Positions 1 to 6,640 are shown, numbered from the stretch's first letter. The stretch: DNA of 8,477 bases from JBCBJZ01 sp038522635 (GCA_038522635.1 JBCBJZ010000153.1:1-8477); one strand, 5' to 3'. The notes: generated by a model from the letters alone, not told the origin. Program-made: numbers and translations.

Positions 1-330
1 CACCACAGGTGAGCCCGAATTCGCCCAATGATGATCTAGTCTTTAAGTGCAGAGCAACTTTGGGCGCATAGGCAAGGCCTGAGTGTGTGAGCTGGTGATC
101 CGCACTTCGCGCCCGTTGCTCTGAAGCGACAGCACGACGGGCAGACCGCTTGACGCTGCGCGATCGGTTCGCTTCAACTTGAGGGCCCTACGCGTTAGCC
201 GTCGCTGTTGCGGGCGCCCGTGTCATGCTGCGGCGCCCTTCAGATTGACCGCGCAAGTCCGCTTGCGGGAAACCGCGGCCTTCCACGCCTCTTCAAGCAT
301 CCACGCTCAACACCCACTGCGGAGCCCACC
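1..330. other. Non-coding left edge / upstream region of the aminotransferase gene
   Basis: I see no convincing coding sequence here. Frames are interrupted and no recognisable C-terminus of a neighbouring gene enters from the left edge. The region holds one copy of a ~42-bp dispersed direct repeat (83-124). It also holds a compact hairpin at 252-267 (stem CGCAAG/CTTGCG with a TCCG tetraloop) that would lie in the 5' leader of the aminotransferase mRNA. No U-tract follows that hairpin, so an attenuator is not supported. I could not pick a convincing promoter; a TTGACG at 150-155 lacks a good -10 partner. Confidence 0.6.
83..124 (+). repeat. Dispersed direct repeat R2, copy 1
   Basis: This stretch aligns without gaps to 8179-8220, with 36 of 42 bases identical by eye. 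Five of the six differences are transitions. The best-conserved core is GGTGATCCGCACTT. Both copies lie in intergenic DNA and in the same orientation, about 8.1 kb apart. It does not match a tRNA, an IS end or a regulatory motif that I recognise. Confidence 0.65.
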
Positions 331-1194
331 ATGACCACCTGGTCTAAGACCTGGACGTATTACGACGGCGATTGGCACGAGGGAAACGTGCCGATCATGG
401 GCCCGCGCACGCACGCCTTCTGGCTCGGCACATCCGTGTTCGATGGGGCCCGCGCGTTCGAGGGCACGGTGCCCGATCTCGATTTGCACTGCGCACGGGT
501 GAACCGTTCCGCGGAGGCGCTCGGGCTCAAGGCGACGGTGGATGCGGAAACTTGGCATGGGCTAACGGCGGACGGCTTGAAGAAGTTCGACAGCGATGAA
601 GCGATTTACATCCGCCCGATGTATTGGGCCGAAGAGGGCGGCTACATGTCGATCCCGGCGGACCCTGAAAGCACGCGCTTTCTGCTTTGTCTGCACGAAG
701 CGCCGATGATCGCGCCGACTGGCTTCACGCTTGGCCTGTCGCCTTTCCGCCGGCCGTCGCTAGAGACCATGCCGACGGACGCGAAATCGGGCTGCCTCTA
801 TCCCAACAACGGCCGCATGATCATGGAAGCCAAGAGCCGCGGCTACGACAACGCCATGGTGCTCGACATGCTTGGCAACGTCGCGGAGACGGGCACGTCG
901 AACCTGTTCATGGTGCGCGATGGGGTGGTGTACACGCCGGCGCCGAACGGCTCGTTCCTGTCGGGCATCACGCGCGCGCGCACGATCGGATTGCTGCGCG
1001 ATGCGGGCCACGACGTCGTGGAAGGTATGTTACGCGTCAGCGATTTTATGGAGGCCGATGAGATTTTCTCGACCGGCAACCACTCCAAGATCGTCCCCGT
1101 CATCGGGGTCGAGGGCAAAGCGTTCCAGCCCGGCCCCGTGGGGCGCAAAGCGCGCGACCTATACTGGACCTACGCGCACGATACCGCCGCCTGA
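331..1194 (+). CDS. ilvE: Branched-chain amino acid aminotransferase-like protein (PLP fold type IV)
   Basis: This 287-residue protein belongs to the class IV aminotransferases (IlvE/D-amino-acid aminotransferase/ADC-lyase superfamily). It is expected to be cytosolic and to transfer amino groups between Leu/Ile/Val and 2-oxoglutarate. Visible landmarks are the likely Schiff-base lysine K152 (TDAKSGCLYPNN), E186 in GNVAETGTSNLF that should contact the pyridine nitrogen, and the phosphate-binding SGITR at 211-215. Length fits the family. I chose ATG 331 because GGAG lies at 321-324 and the preceding 41 codons of the open frame are not family-like. The gene ends with tandem in-frame stops (TGA TAG). 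It is followed by a large stem-loop at 1202-1252 and converges on the next gene. The fold-type IV assignment is firm. BCAT rather than another class IV transaminase is likely but not proven, since specificity cannot be read from motifs alone. Confidence 0.85.
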   Translation: MTTWSKTWTYYDGDWHEGNVPIMGPRTHAFWLGTSVFDGARAFEGTVPDLDLHCARVNRSAEALGLKATVDAETWHGLTADGLKKFDSDEAIYIRPMYWAEEGGYMSIPADPESTRFLLCLHEAPMIAPTGFTLGLSPFRRPSLETMPTDAKSGCLYPNNGRMIMEAKSRGYDNAMVLDMLGNVAETGTSNLFMVRDGVVYTPAPNGSFLSGITRARTIGLLRDAGHDVVEGMLRVSDFMEADEIFSTGNHSKIVPVIGVEGKAFQPGPVGRKARDLYWTYAHDTAA

Positions 1195-1201
1195 TAGGGC
1201 G

Positions 1202-1252
1202 GCGGCTCCCGGCCCGCTTCAAGGAAGGCGGACCGGGCTGAACCGGAGCCGC
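1202..1252 (+). terminator. Large GC-rich stem-loop after the aminotransferase gene
   Basis: The outer arms 1202-1212 and 1243-1252 pair over ten base pairs with one bulged C. Inner arms GCCCG (1212-1216, sharing its first G with the outer arm) and CGGGC (1234-1238) can extend the stem. It starts eight bases after the stop codon. There is no U-tract behind it, so it is not a canonical intrinsic terminator. It may stabilise the mRNA 3' end or help termination between the two convergent genes. Confidence 0.4.
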
Positions 1253-1303
1253 TCGACGCGGCCGATCTTAAGGTCGGTCCGTGGTCTGTGGCATGAGTTC
1301 GGC

Positions 1304-1360
1304 GTTCATCGTTCGCCTCAGGTGAGTCCACCCGAAGCGGATGAACTCTAAGGCGAAAGA
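1304..1360. repeat. Dispersed inverted repeat R1, copy A (convergent junction)
   Basis: The left arm GTTCATCGTTCGCCT (1304-1318) and right arm AAGGCGAAAGA (1350-1360) are partly complementary. Within it, GTTCATC (1304-1310) pairs with GATGAAC (1340-1346), CGC (1315-1317) with GCG (1337-1339), and GGTG (1321-1324) with CACC (1329-1332). The right arm ends three bases before the stop codon of the minus-strand exported-protein gene. The arms resemble those of copies at 2158-2200, 7662-7700 and 8249-8330. Confidence 0.6.
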
Positions 1361-1362
1361 CT

Positions 1363-1911
1363 TTAGCGCACGAAGCGATCGAGGCGTCCGAACCGGCGGC
1401 GGATCAGCCGCGCGTTCAACACGCGCCCCGTACAGCGATCAAGACGCAGGCGGTAGACGCCGCCATTCTCGTTACGCGCACGAACCACAGCGGTATCGCG
1501 CAAACGACGCACCACCTGGAAATCGAACCAGCCATCGCGGCGCAACCGGCGGCTGATCAGCCGGCGTGGCGTGCAAACGCGGCTGAAGCGCCGCCGAGGC
1601 AGCGGGTCACGAAAGCGGGTGCGTGGCCGAACATCGTCGAAATCGTCCTTGTAACTGGGCGGCTCGTAGCGACGGCGCGGTGCGGCGGCGTACGGTCGAC
1701 GGCGCGGGATGCGATAGACGTCACCGTAGCGCGGGTCAGTGTAGGCGGGTGCACGACGGCCGTAGTCGGGATCGGTGTAGGCGAGATCGGCTGCGCTGGC
1801 TGGTGCTGTGCCACCCATCATGAGGGCTGCAAAGAAGCACCCTGTGGCGAAGCCGGTGAGCATGAGGGTGCCCACCCATTTGCGTCGCCGGACCGGGTTG
1901 GAGCGGTTCAT
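1363..1911 (-). CDS. Secreted arginine-rich hypothetical protein
   Basis: I do not recognise this 182-residue protein. It begins with a basic N-region (SNPVRRRKW), a hydrophobic core at about 13-33 and a signal-peptidase I-like site after residue 40 (APASA|AD), so export to the periplasm is likely. The mature part opens with two near-copies of YTDPxYG (45-51 and 57-63). A tract rich in Arg, Pro and Tyr follows (64-110). The C-terminal domain (about 111-182) has two cysteines, C113 and C160, that could form a disulfide, and a pattern ending in GVYRLRLDRCTGRV. That pattern loosely resembles PepSY-like periplasmic domains of alphaproteobacteria; this is an impression, not a match. The start at 1911 has an upstream GAGGA at about ten bases on the minus strand, and the signal peptide begins there; the longer open frame upstream looks like shadow. 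It converges with the aminotransferase gene and diverges from hsp20. Confidence 0.7.
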   Translation of the reverse strand: MNRSNPVRRRKWVGTLMLTGFATGCFFAALMMGGTAPASAADLAYTDPDYGRRAPAYTDPRYGDVYRIPRRRPYAAAPRRRYEPPSYKDDFDDVRPRTRFRDPLPRRRFSRVCTPRRLISRRLRRDGWFDFQVVRRLRDTAVVRARNENGGVYRLRLDRCTGRVLNARLIRRRFGRLDRFVR

Positions 1912-2109
1912 CTTGTGTTGTCCTCGTCTTGGTTTCGACCGGAGGTGGACGACCCTGGTGGGCCGCCTCCCGGCGGGTCTGGACGCCCCCCAGCGCGCCC
2001 CGCACATGGCAGCGTGGTGGCTGAAAGCTGAACGGCGCTGAAAGGGCTCATTCATCTGGCGTTCATCACAGTTGAGACTAACGAGGAAACGCGGTGATTT
2101 CGGTAAGTC

Positions 2110-2138
2110 CCTCAAAACAATTCGAAATTCGTTTGAGG
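2110..2138. repeat. AT-rich inverted repeat / hairpin
   Basis: Arms CCTCAAA (2110-2116) and TTTGAGG (2132-2138) are perfectly complementary. Their interior holds a second short palindrome, AATT-CGA-AATT, giving a near-continuous dyad of 29 bases. It stands out from the GC-rich surroundings. It could be an operator for one of the flanking divergent genes; no known regulator site was recognised and no U-tract follows. Confidence 0.4.
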
Positions 2139-2157
2139 CCAATGCGTCACAGCTCAG

Positions 2158-2200
2158 GCTCATCCGCCGTAACGGGCATAACAAGCGGCGGAAGATGAGC
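2158..2200. repeat. Dispersed inverted repeat R1, copy B (divergent junction)
   Basis: GCTCATC-CGCCG (2158-2169) faces CGGCG-GAA-GATGAGC (2186-2200), giving a 12-bp stem with a three-base bulge. The left twelve bases are identical to those of copy D at 7662-7673. A partial second right arm (AAGATGAAC) follows at 2204-2212. It lies between divergently transcribed genes. Confidence 0.6.
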
Positions 2201-2337
2201 GGGAAGATGAACGCTCAGAGAAGAATTCACGCCCTATCGACAGCCGACCGACTTTCAACGCGCGAACGCACGCCAACGCAGAGGCGAAGCGGCCCTTTCC
2301 GGCGTCGGATCAGCCTTTGCAAGGTCAAGCCGCAACC

Positions 2338-2365
2338 CTTGAAGCGGCGCTAAGGCCTCCTACCT
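2338..2365 (+). promoter_or_regulatory. Candidate heat-shock (sigma-32/RpoH) promoter of hsp20
   Basis: CTTGAAG (2338-2344) matches the RpoH -35 consensus. After a 14-base spacer, CCTACCT (2359-2365) resembles the alphaproteobacterial RpoH -10 pattern. Transcription would begin near 2372, giving a leader of about 90 bases that coincides with the start of the predicted RNA thermometer. The -10 is imperfect, so the call rests on the -35, the spacing and the gene it drives. Confidence 0.55.
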
Positions 2366-2371
2366 CTTTGT

Positions 2372-2466
2372 TGTCGGTTGCCGCGCCTGCGGGGCTGACG
2401 TTCTAGCGGTCTGGCCCTCCCGGGCGGACCCTCCCTCATGTTGCTTCATCAGGAGGACAAGAGATG
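2372..2466 (+). promoter_or_regulatory. ROSE-like RNA thermometer in the hsp20 leader
   Basis: Three consecutive hairpins precede the start codon. The first (2373-2399) has outer GTCGG/CTGAC and inner CCGC/GCGG pairing. The second (2408-2430) pairs GGTCTGGCCC with GGGCGGACC around a TCCC loop with one bulged G. The third places TTGCT (2441-2445) opposite the Shine-Dalgarno AGGAG (2451-2455) across the loop TCATC. This gives U-A, C-G, G-G, U-A and U-G pairs. The U(U/C)GCU motif with its G-G pair against the ribosome binding site is the known hallmark of ROSE elements, which melt on heat shock and allow translation of small heat-shock genes. Position, length and target gene all fit; folding was done by eye only. 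Confidence 0.75.
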
Positions 2467-2916
2467 CAACACGTCGATTTCACGCCGCTCTATCGCTCAA
2501 CGGTCGGCTTCGACCGCCTCTTCAAGCTGCTCGACACCGTTGGCGGCCTGGAGCGTGAGCAAACGACCTACCCGCCTTACAACATTGAGCAAGTGGGCGA
2601 GAACGCCTACCGGATCTCGATGGCCGTCGCCGGTTTTTCGCGCGACGAGATCGCGGTTGAGGTCAAGGAAGCGGCCCTTACCGTCAAAGGCGAGCACGCT
2701 GACAATGGCGACCAAGATCGCCAGTTCCTGCATCGCGGTATTGCCGCCCGCAGTTTTGAGCGACGCTTCCAATTGGCCGACCACATGGAAGTGAAAGGTG
2801 CTGATCTCAAGGACGGTCTGCTGCACATCGATCTGGAACGCAACGTGCCTGAGCGCCTGAAAGCGCGCACGATCGAGATCGGTGGCGAGGGCGTCAAACA
2901 GATTGACGCTTCGTAA
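2464..2916 (+). CDS. Small heat-shock protein, Hsp20/alpha-crystallin family (IbpA-like)
   Basis: This 150-residue cytosolic chaperone is of the class A (IbpA/HspA-like) small heat-shock proteins, which bind unfolding proteins without ATP and hand them to the DnaK/ClpB system. Residues about 36-126 form the alpha-crystallin domain, opening with YPPYNIEQVGENAYRISMAV. It contains the family signature ADLKDGLLHIDLER (113-126). The C-terminal extension carries an I-x-I oligomerisation motif (I137-E-I139). Length is typical. The start at 2464 has a near-perfect AGGAGG at 2451-2456, and that site is the one predicted to be masked by the RNA thermometer. The gene appears monocistronic: it has its own heat-shock-type promoter and leader, and a strong terminator follows 55 bases after the stop. 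Regulation is therefore likely dual, through RpoH transcription and temperature-dependent translation. Confidence 0.95.
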   Translation: MQHVDFTPLYRSTVGFDRLFKLLDTVGGLEREQTTYPPYNIEQVGENAYRISMAVAGFSRDEIAVEVKEAALTVKGEHADNGDQDRQFLHRGIAARSFERRFQLADHMEVKGADLKDGLLHIDLERNVPERLKARTIEIGGEGVKQIDAS

Positions 2917-2970
2917 GCGGTTTGCCGGCTCGCGTGCCTGTATCGGCGCGCTGATCGTCTTCGGACCCGA

Positions 2971-3004
2971 GGGGTGTAGCTGCGGCCGCACCCCTTTTCT
3001 TTTT
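2971..3004 (+). terminator. Rho-independent terminator of hsp20
   Basis: GGGGTG (2971-2976) pairs perfectly with CACCCC (2989-2994) around a 12-base loop, and a T-rich tract with a single C (2995-3004) follows directly. This is the clearest intrinsic terminator in the window. It separates the hsp20 unit from the ATP-grasp operon. Confidence 0.88.
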
Positions 3005-3052
3005 CGCGATGTCTAGCGTCGGCTCTGTGCGCTGCACAAAGTTGAGGCGTGT

Positions 3053-3141
3053 CGCTTAGCGCTTAAGCGAATTGCAGCCTATCAGGCCAAGGAGGCGGGG
3101 GAAACGGGGCACGCCCCTTGCCAAGCGCTTGATCGGCTTGG
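3053..3141 (+). promoter_or_regulatory. Three consecutive stem-loops upstream of the ATP-grasp operon
   Basis: Hairpin 1 pairs CGCTTA (3053-3058) with TAAGCG (3064-3069). Hairpin 2 pairs CAAGG-A-GGCG (3088-3097) with CGCCCCTTG (3112-3120), nine base pairs with one bulged A. Hairpin 3 pairs CCAAGC (3121-3126) with GCTTGG (3136-3141) and directly abuts hairpin 2. They lie 156-244 bases before the ATP-grasp start codon in otherwise empty DNA. They could be a structured mRNA leader or DNA-level operators. No known riboswitch class was recognised, and I could not tell whether they lie inside the transcript. Confidence 0.35.
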
Positions 3142-3296
3142 TTCAATAGCGAACGAAGCTCGGGCCGTTTCACGTAAAAAGCGGCGCTGGCGCCAACGTT
3201 CGATGTTTGCCGTTCATCTGACACTTTTCGGTGACCCCACCTGCGGCGGATGCGCGGCCGCCGCCTTCCCGATGCCCGAAGGACCAGCCCCGCCCG

Positions 3297-4703
3297 ATGT
3301 TCAATGAAATGTACGAGACGGACGCGTCTCTCCGCGAGGCCTACCGCGCCGTCTCGAGCTGGATCGAGGCGACGGGCGTTGAACAGTTGGCGCGCGACAG
3401 TAGCGATGTGGAGACGCTGTTCCGGCGGATCGGCATCACGTTTGCGGTCTACGGCGAAGGTGGCGATCCCGAACGTCTGATCCCGTTCGACCTGGTGCCA
3501 CGGGTATTTACCGGTGCGGAATGGCGGCACATGTCGCGCGGCATCGAGCAACGCGCGCGCGCGCTCAACGCGTTCCTCTACGACGTCTACCATCGCGGTG
3601 AGATCATCCGCGCCGGCATCATTCCCGCGGCGTTGGTCTACAACAATGATGCGTTCCTGCCGGAGATGGTCGGCGTTGAACCCGCGCAAAAGGTCTACAG
3701 CCATATCGTGGGCGTCGACATCGTGCGTACCGGGCCGGACCAGTTTTTGGTGCTGGAAGACAACTGCCGAACGCCGTCGGGCGTCAGCTACATGCTGGAA
3801 AACCGCGAGATCATGATGCGGCTGTTTCCGAGCCTGTTTTCCGCAGGCGACGTGCAGCAGGTCGACGACTACCCCGAGAAGCTGCGCGCAACGCTCGAAG
3901 AGGTCGCCCCGCCAGCATGCAAGGACGAACCCACGGTGGTGGTGCTGACGCCGGGCGCGCTCAACAGCGCCTATTACGAGCACTCGTTTCTGGCCGACCT
4001 GATGGGGATCGAACTTGTCGAACCTCAAGATCTGTTTGTCGAAGATGGGCGCGTGCACATGCGCACAACGCGCGGCCCCCAGGCCGTCGACGTGATCTAT
4101 CGTCGGATCGATGATGATTTTATCGATCCGCTCGCGTTTCGCCCGGACAGTCTGCTGGGCGTTCCAGGCTTGTTCGATGTGTATCGTTCCGGCGGCGTTA
4201 CACTGTGTTCTGCGCCCGGCGCCGGCGTCGCTGACGATAAGGCGATCTACACTTACGTTCCGGCGATGATCAGCTTCTATCTTGGCGAGCGGCCGTTGTT
4301 GCAGAACGTGCCGACATGGCAGTGCGCCAAGGCCGATGACTGCACCTATGTGCTTGAAAACCTCAGCGAGCTCGTCGTGAAGGAAGTGCACGGGTCCGGC
4401 GGTTACGGGATGCTGATTGGACCCAAGTCGACGGCTGCGGAACGCGAAGCGTTCGCCCTGCGGGTGAAGGATGATCCGGCGAACTTCATCGCGCAGCCGA
4501 CATTGGAGTTGTCGAGTGCGCCGACGCTTGGGAAGAGCGCGATCGTCAACCGCCATGTCGATTTTCGACCGTTCTGTTTGGTCGGCAACCGCGTGCGTCT
4601 GACGCCCGGCGGGTTGACGCGGGTGGCGCTGAAGGAGGGCTCATTGGTGGTGAACTCGAGCCAGGGCGGCGGCGTCAAGGACACCTGGGTGATGACCGAC
4701 TGA
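3297..4703 (+). CDS. Circularly permuted ATP-grasp protein (DUF404/DUF407, COG2308 family)
   Basis: This 468-residue protein is a circularly permuted ATP-grasp enzyme. Members are predicted to activate a carboxylate with ATP and form an amide or peptide bond; to my knowledge the substrate of this branch is unknown. Seen in order: N-terminal family block with LFRRIGITFAVYG (41-53); FLVLEDNCRTPSGVSYMLENR region (150-170) with LEDN as a likely metal ligand; LTPGALNSAYYEHSFLA (217-233); IYRRIDDDFIDPL (267-279); APGAGVADDKAIY (306-318), a nucleotide-loop-like segment; VVKEVHGSGGYGM (360-372); RHVDFRPF (419-426); GGLTRVAL (438-445); and NSSQGGGVKDTWV (453-465). Expected blocks are intact, so it is probably active. 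The start at 3297 matches the usual MFxEMY opening of the family. AAGGA at 3279-3283 is 13 bases away, so a GTG at 3231 with 22 more residues is possible but less family-like. It is first of a four-gene co-directional group, 88 bases before the alpha-E gene. Confidence 0.92.
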   Translation: MFNEMYETDASLREAYRAVSSWIEATGVEQLARDSSDVETLFRRIGITFAVYGEGGDPERLIPFDLVPRVFTGAEWRHMSRGIEQRARALNAFLYDVYHRGEIIRAGIIPAALVYNNDAFLPEMVGVEPAQKVYSHIVGVDIVRTGPDQFLVLEDNCRTPSGVSYMLENREIMMRLFPSLFSAGDVQQVDDYPEKLRATLEEVAPPACKDEPTVVVLTPGALNSAYYEHSFLADLMGIELVEPQDLFVEDGRVHMRTTRGPQAVDVIYRRIDDDFIDPLAFRPDSLLGVPGLFDVYRSGGVTLCSAPGAGVADDKAIYTYVPAMISFYLGERPLLQNVPTWQCAKADDCTYVLENLSELVVKEVHGSGGYGMLIGPKSTAAEREAFALRVKDDPANFIAQPTLELSSAPTLGKSAIVNRHVDFRPFCLVGNRVRLTPGGLTRVALKEGSLVVNSSQGGGVKDTWVMTD

Positions 4704-4791
4704 TGGCGCAAGGCATCAAGACACGTCGGGCCATCGGACGGCTGAAGGTCGCTTGCGGTGCGAGCAGCGCGAACGCGCGAGGTGGCGCACC

Positions 4792-5721
4792 ATGTTGAGC
4801 CGCACGGCTGAAAACCTCTATTGGCTCGGGCGCTACATCGAGCGTGCGGAAAGTACCGCGCGGTTGATGGAAATGGGCCGGCGCATGGCCATGCTGCCGA
4901 GCACGCGGGATGGCGATGAGTGGCGCTCGGTTTTACAAGCGTCCGGCACAGCGCTCTCTATCCCCGCCGGCGACGTTTGCGATGAGCGCGTCGCCATTCG
5001 CGCGTTGTTGCTGGCGCCGGAAGATCCCTCCTCCATTCGCCACTGCCTGAACCATGCGCGCGCGAACGGGCGGGCCATCCGCACCGCACTCACGCAGGAC
5101 ATGTGGGAAGCCCTGAACGAGGGCTGGCGGCGGCTCGAAGGCGTGGATGAAGAGAGCGCGTGCCGCGATCTTTCGCGCCTGCTCGAGTGGGTGAAACTGC
5201 GGACATCGACCCTGCGCGGTGCGTCTGAAACTAGCATGTTGCGGAACGATGGTTTCGATTTCTTCCGGCTCGGCGGCTACGTTGAGCGTGCCGACATGAT
5301 GATGCGGCTGCTCGATGTGAAGTACTACGTCTTGCTGCCGGAGACGGAAGTTGTCGGTGGGGGGCGCGATCATCAGCAATGGTCATCGGTGCTGCACGCG
5401 AACTCCGCAATCCGCGCCTACCACCACCTTTATCGAGGTGACTACAGCCCGTGGAAGATCTCGGACTTTTTGATCCTGAACCCGGTCTTCCCGCGCTCTC
5501 TCGCCTACAGCTATGACCGCGTTGGTGACCACCTGACGCGGTTGGAACGCCGCTATGACGCGCGGTTTGCCTGCCACGACATCGTGCAACGGATGAACGA
5601 GCGGCTGTCGCGTTTGGAGATGGGCGAGATCTTCCAACTGGGCCTGCATGAATTCACGCAAGATATGTTGGCGACCAACGCGCGGCTTTCCGAAGCGATC
5701 GCTGAAGCTTATCACTTTTAG
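4792..5721 (+). CDS. Alpha-E domain protein (DUF403, COG2307 family)
   Basis: This 309-residue, largely helical protein is of the alpha-E family, almost always encoded beside a circularly permuted ATP-grasp gene and sometimes fused to it. Its biochemical role is unknown; a partner or specificity role for the ligase is inferred from neighbourhood. The family signature is visible twice: ENLYWLGRYIERAE near the N-terminus (7-20) and GFDFFRLGGYVERAD in the middle (154-168). This suggests an internal duplication. FLILNPVFPRS (226-236) and a C-terminal helical segment with LGLHEFTQDML (283-293) are also family-like. Length is normal. ATG 4792 is preceded by GAGGTGG at 4779-4785. The residues encoded upstream in the same frame are not family-like, and MLSRTAENLYWLGRY is the usual beginning. 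The gene lies between ATP-grasp and transglutaminase genes with gaps of 88 and 89 bases. Confidence 0.92.
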   Translation: MLSRTAENLYWLGRYIERAESTARLMEMGRRMAMLPSTRDGDEWRSVLQASGTALSIPAGDVCDERVAIRALLLAPEDPSSIRHCLNHARANGRAIRTALTQDMWEALNEGWRRLEGVDEESACRDLSRLLEWVKLRTSTLRGASETSMLRNDGFDFFRLGGYVERADMMMRLLDVKYYVLLPETEVVGGGRDHQQWSSVLHANSAIRAYHHLYRGDYSPWKISDFLILNPVFPRSLAYSYDRVGDHLTRLERRYDARFACHDIVQRMNERLSRLEMGEIFQLGLHEFTQDMLATNARLSEAIAEAYHF

Positions 5722-5810
5722 CGGACGTCTCGAACCGCTCCACGTCATCGCAACTGTTGTTGGCTCGCGGCCCTGACGTTGGCCACAGGCGTACACCTAT
5801 AAGGTCCGTG

Positions 5811-6632
5811 ATGCTGCTCACCATCCACCACAAGACACACTACCGCTACACGCCCGAGGCGGTGCGGTTGGCGTTACGGCTGCGGCTGTTTCCCTCGCAG
5901 TTCAACGGGCAGGCGCTGAAGAGTTGGGAGGTTGCCATCAACGGCCGCGCCCTCAACGCTGCGATGGTTGATGGCTATGGTGATCGCTTTGCCTTGTGGA
6001 CCTCGACGTTGCCGCTCTCGACGGTGGAAATCGTGGCGCAGGGCAGCATCATGGTCGACGACAAATCCGGCGTGGTTGAAGGCCTGGCGCGGCGCCCTCC
6101 GCCGGCCGTTTACTTGCGGCGGACACCGCTGACCGCGCCCGACGCTGCGATCACCGCACTGGCCGATAGCCTGACCGGCGCGAACGAGCTGGAGCGAATG
6201 CACGCGCTTACCCGCGCGATCAACGAGGCGATCGCCTACACGCCGGACGCGACGACGCCGACGACCACGGCCGCGCAGGCGATGGCGGAAGGGCGCGGCG
6301 TTTGCCAGGATCAGACGCACATCTTCATCAGTGCGGCGCGGTACTTGGGCGTACCAGCCCGCTACGTCGTGGGCTACATGGTGGCTGGTGACGGCGAACC
6401 GGAGCTAAGCGAGACCCACGCCTGGGCTGAAGCTTATGTGGCGCAACTGGGTTGGGTTGGGTTCGATGCGACCAACGCAATGTGCCCGAACGAGCGCTAC
6501 GTGCGGCTCGCAAGCGGTTTTGATGCGCATGATGCAGCGCCGATCCGCGGGCATGTGGTGGGCGAGACCGATGTTGCGCTTGATGCACGCGTCGACATCG
6601 CCGAGCAGCAGGCCGTGCAGCAACAGCAGTGA
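5811..6632 (+). CDS. Transglutaminase-like cysteine peptidase (COG1305 family)
   Basis: This 273-residue protein has a bacterial transglutaminase N-terminal beta region (LTIHHKTHYRYTPEAVRLALRLRLFPS, 3-29). A papain-like transglutaminase core follows. The catalytic triad is complete: C165 in GRGVCQDQTH, H203 in ETHAWAEAYV and D219 in WVGFDATN. Bacterial members of this family are usually hydrolases of amide or isopeptide bonds rather than cross-linkers. Beside an ATP-grasp ligase, cleavage or transfer of the ligase product is a reasonable inference. No signal peptide is visible, so it should act in the cytosol. The C-terminus ends in a Gln-rich tail (EQQAVQQQQ). ATG 5811 has AAGG at 5801-5804 and begins the family-typical segment; the upstream 18 codons of the frame do not. 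It sits third in the group, 153 bases before Anbu. Confidence 0.93.
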   Translation: MLLTIHHKTHYRYTPEAVRLALRLRLFPSQFNGQALKSWEVAINGRALNAAMVDGYGDRFALWTSTLPLSTVEIVAQGSIMVDDKSGVVEGLARRPPPAVYLRRTPLTAPDAAITALADSLTGANELERMHALTRAINEAIAYTPDATTPTTTAAQAMAEGRGVCQDQTHIFISAARYLGVPARYVVGYMVAGDGEPELSETHAWAEAYVAQLGWVGFDATNAMCPNERYVRLASGFDAHDAAPIRGHVVGETDVALDARVDIAEQQAVQQQQ

Positions 6633-6640
6633 AGGATTGT

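Larger units (their letters stand above)
1912..2337. other. Divergent intergenic region between exported protein and hsp20
   Basis: This 426-base stretch precedes both the minus-strand exported-protein gene and the plus-strand heat-shock promoter. It contains an AT-rich perfect-armed hairpin at 2110-2138 and inverted repeat R1 copy B at 2158-2200. An open frame at 2072-2353 is Arg/Lys-rich, has no ribosome binding site worth the name and runs through the repeat, so I do not call it a gene. No promoter for the leftward gene could be assigned with confidence. Confidence 0.5.

Noticed and set aside
150..178. Possible sigma-70-type promoter for the aminotransferase (TTGACG at 150-155)
   Set aside because: The hexamer at 17-base spacing (TTCAAC) is a poor -10, so the match is no better than chance.
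208..330. N-terminal extension of the aminotransferase from an upstream ATG
   Set aside because: The 41 extra residues do not resemble the family, and GGAG is correctly placed for ATG 331 instead.
1912..2184. N-terminal extension of the exported protein to 2184 on the minus strand
   Set aside because: It would bury the signal peptide inside the protein. ATG 1911 has an upstream GAGGA and begins directly at the basic n-region.
2072..2353. 93-residue plus-strand open frame upstream of hsp20
   Set aside because: It is Arg/Lys-rich with no recognisable pattern or good ribosome binding site. It runs through repeat R1 copy B and overlaps the heat-shock promoter.
3551..3564. Alternating CG run (ACGCGCGCGCGCGC) in the ATP-grasp gene, and a similar run at 971-982 in the aminotransferase gene
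   Set aside because: Both simply encode conserved Arg/Ala-rich segments (QRARAL, TRART). Slippage or Z-DNA roles are not supported by anything else here.
3063..4556. 497-residue open frame on the minus strand opposite the ATP-grasp gene
   Set aside because: It lies almost wholly antisense to a well-conserved ATP-grasp gene. Its composition (His/Arg/Val-rich with no domain pattern) is that expected of an antisense frame in GC-rich coding DNA, and no ribosome binding site or family motif was seen.
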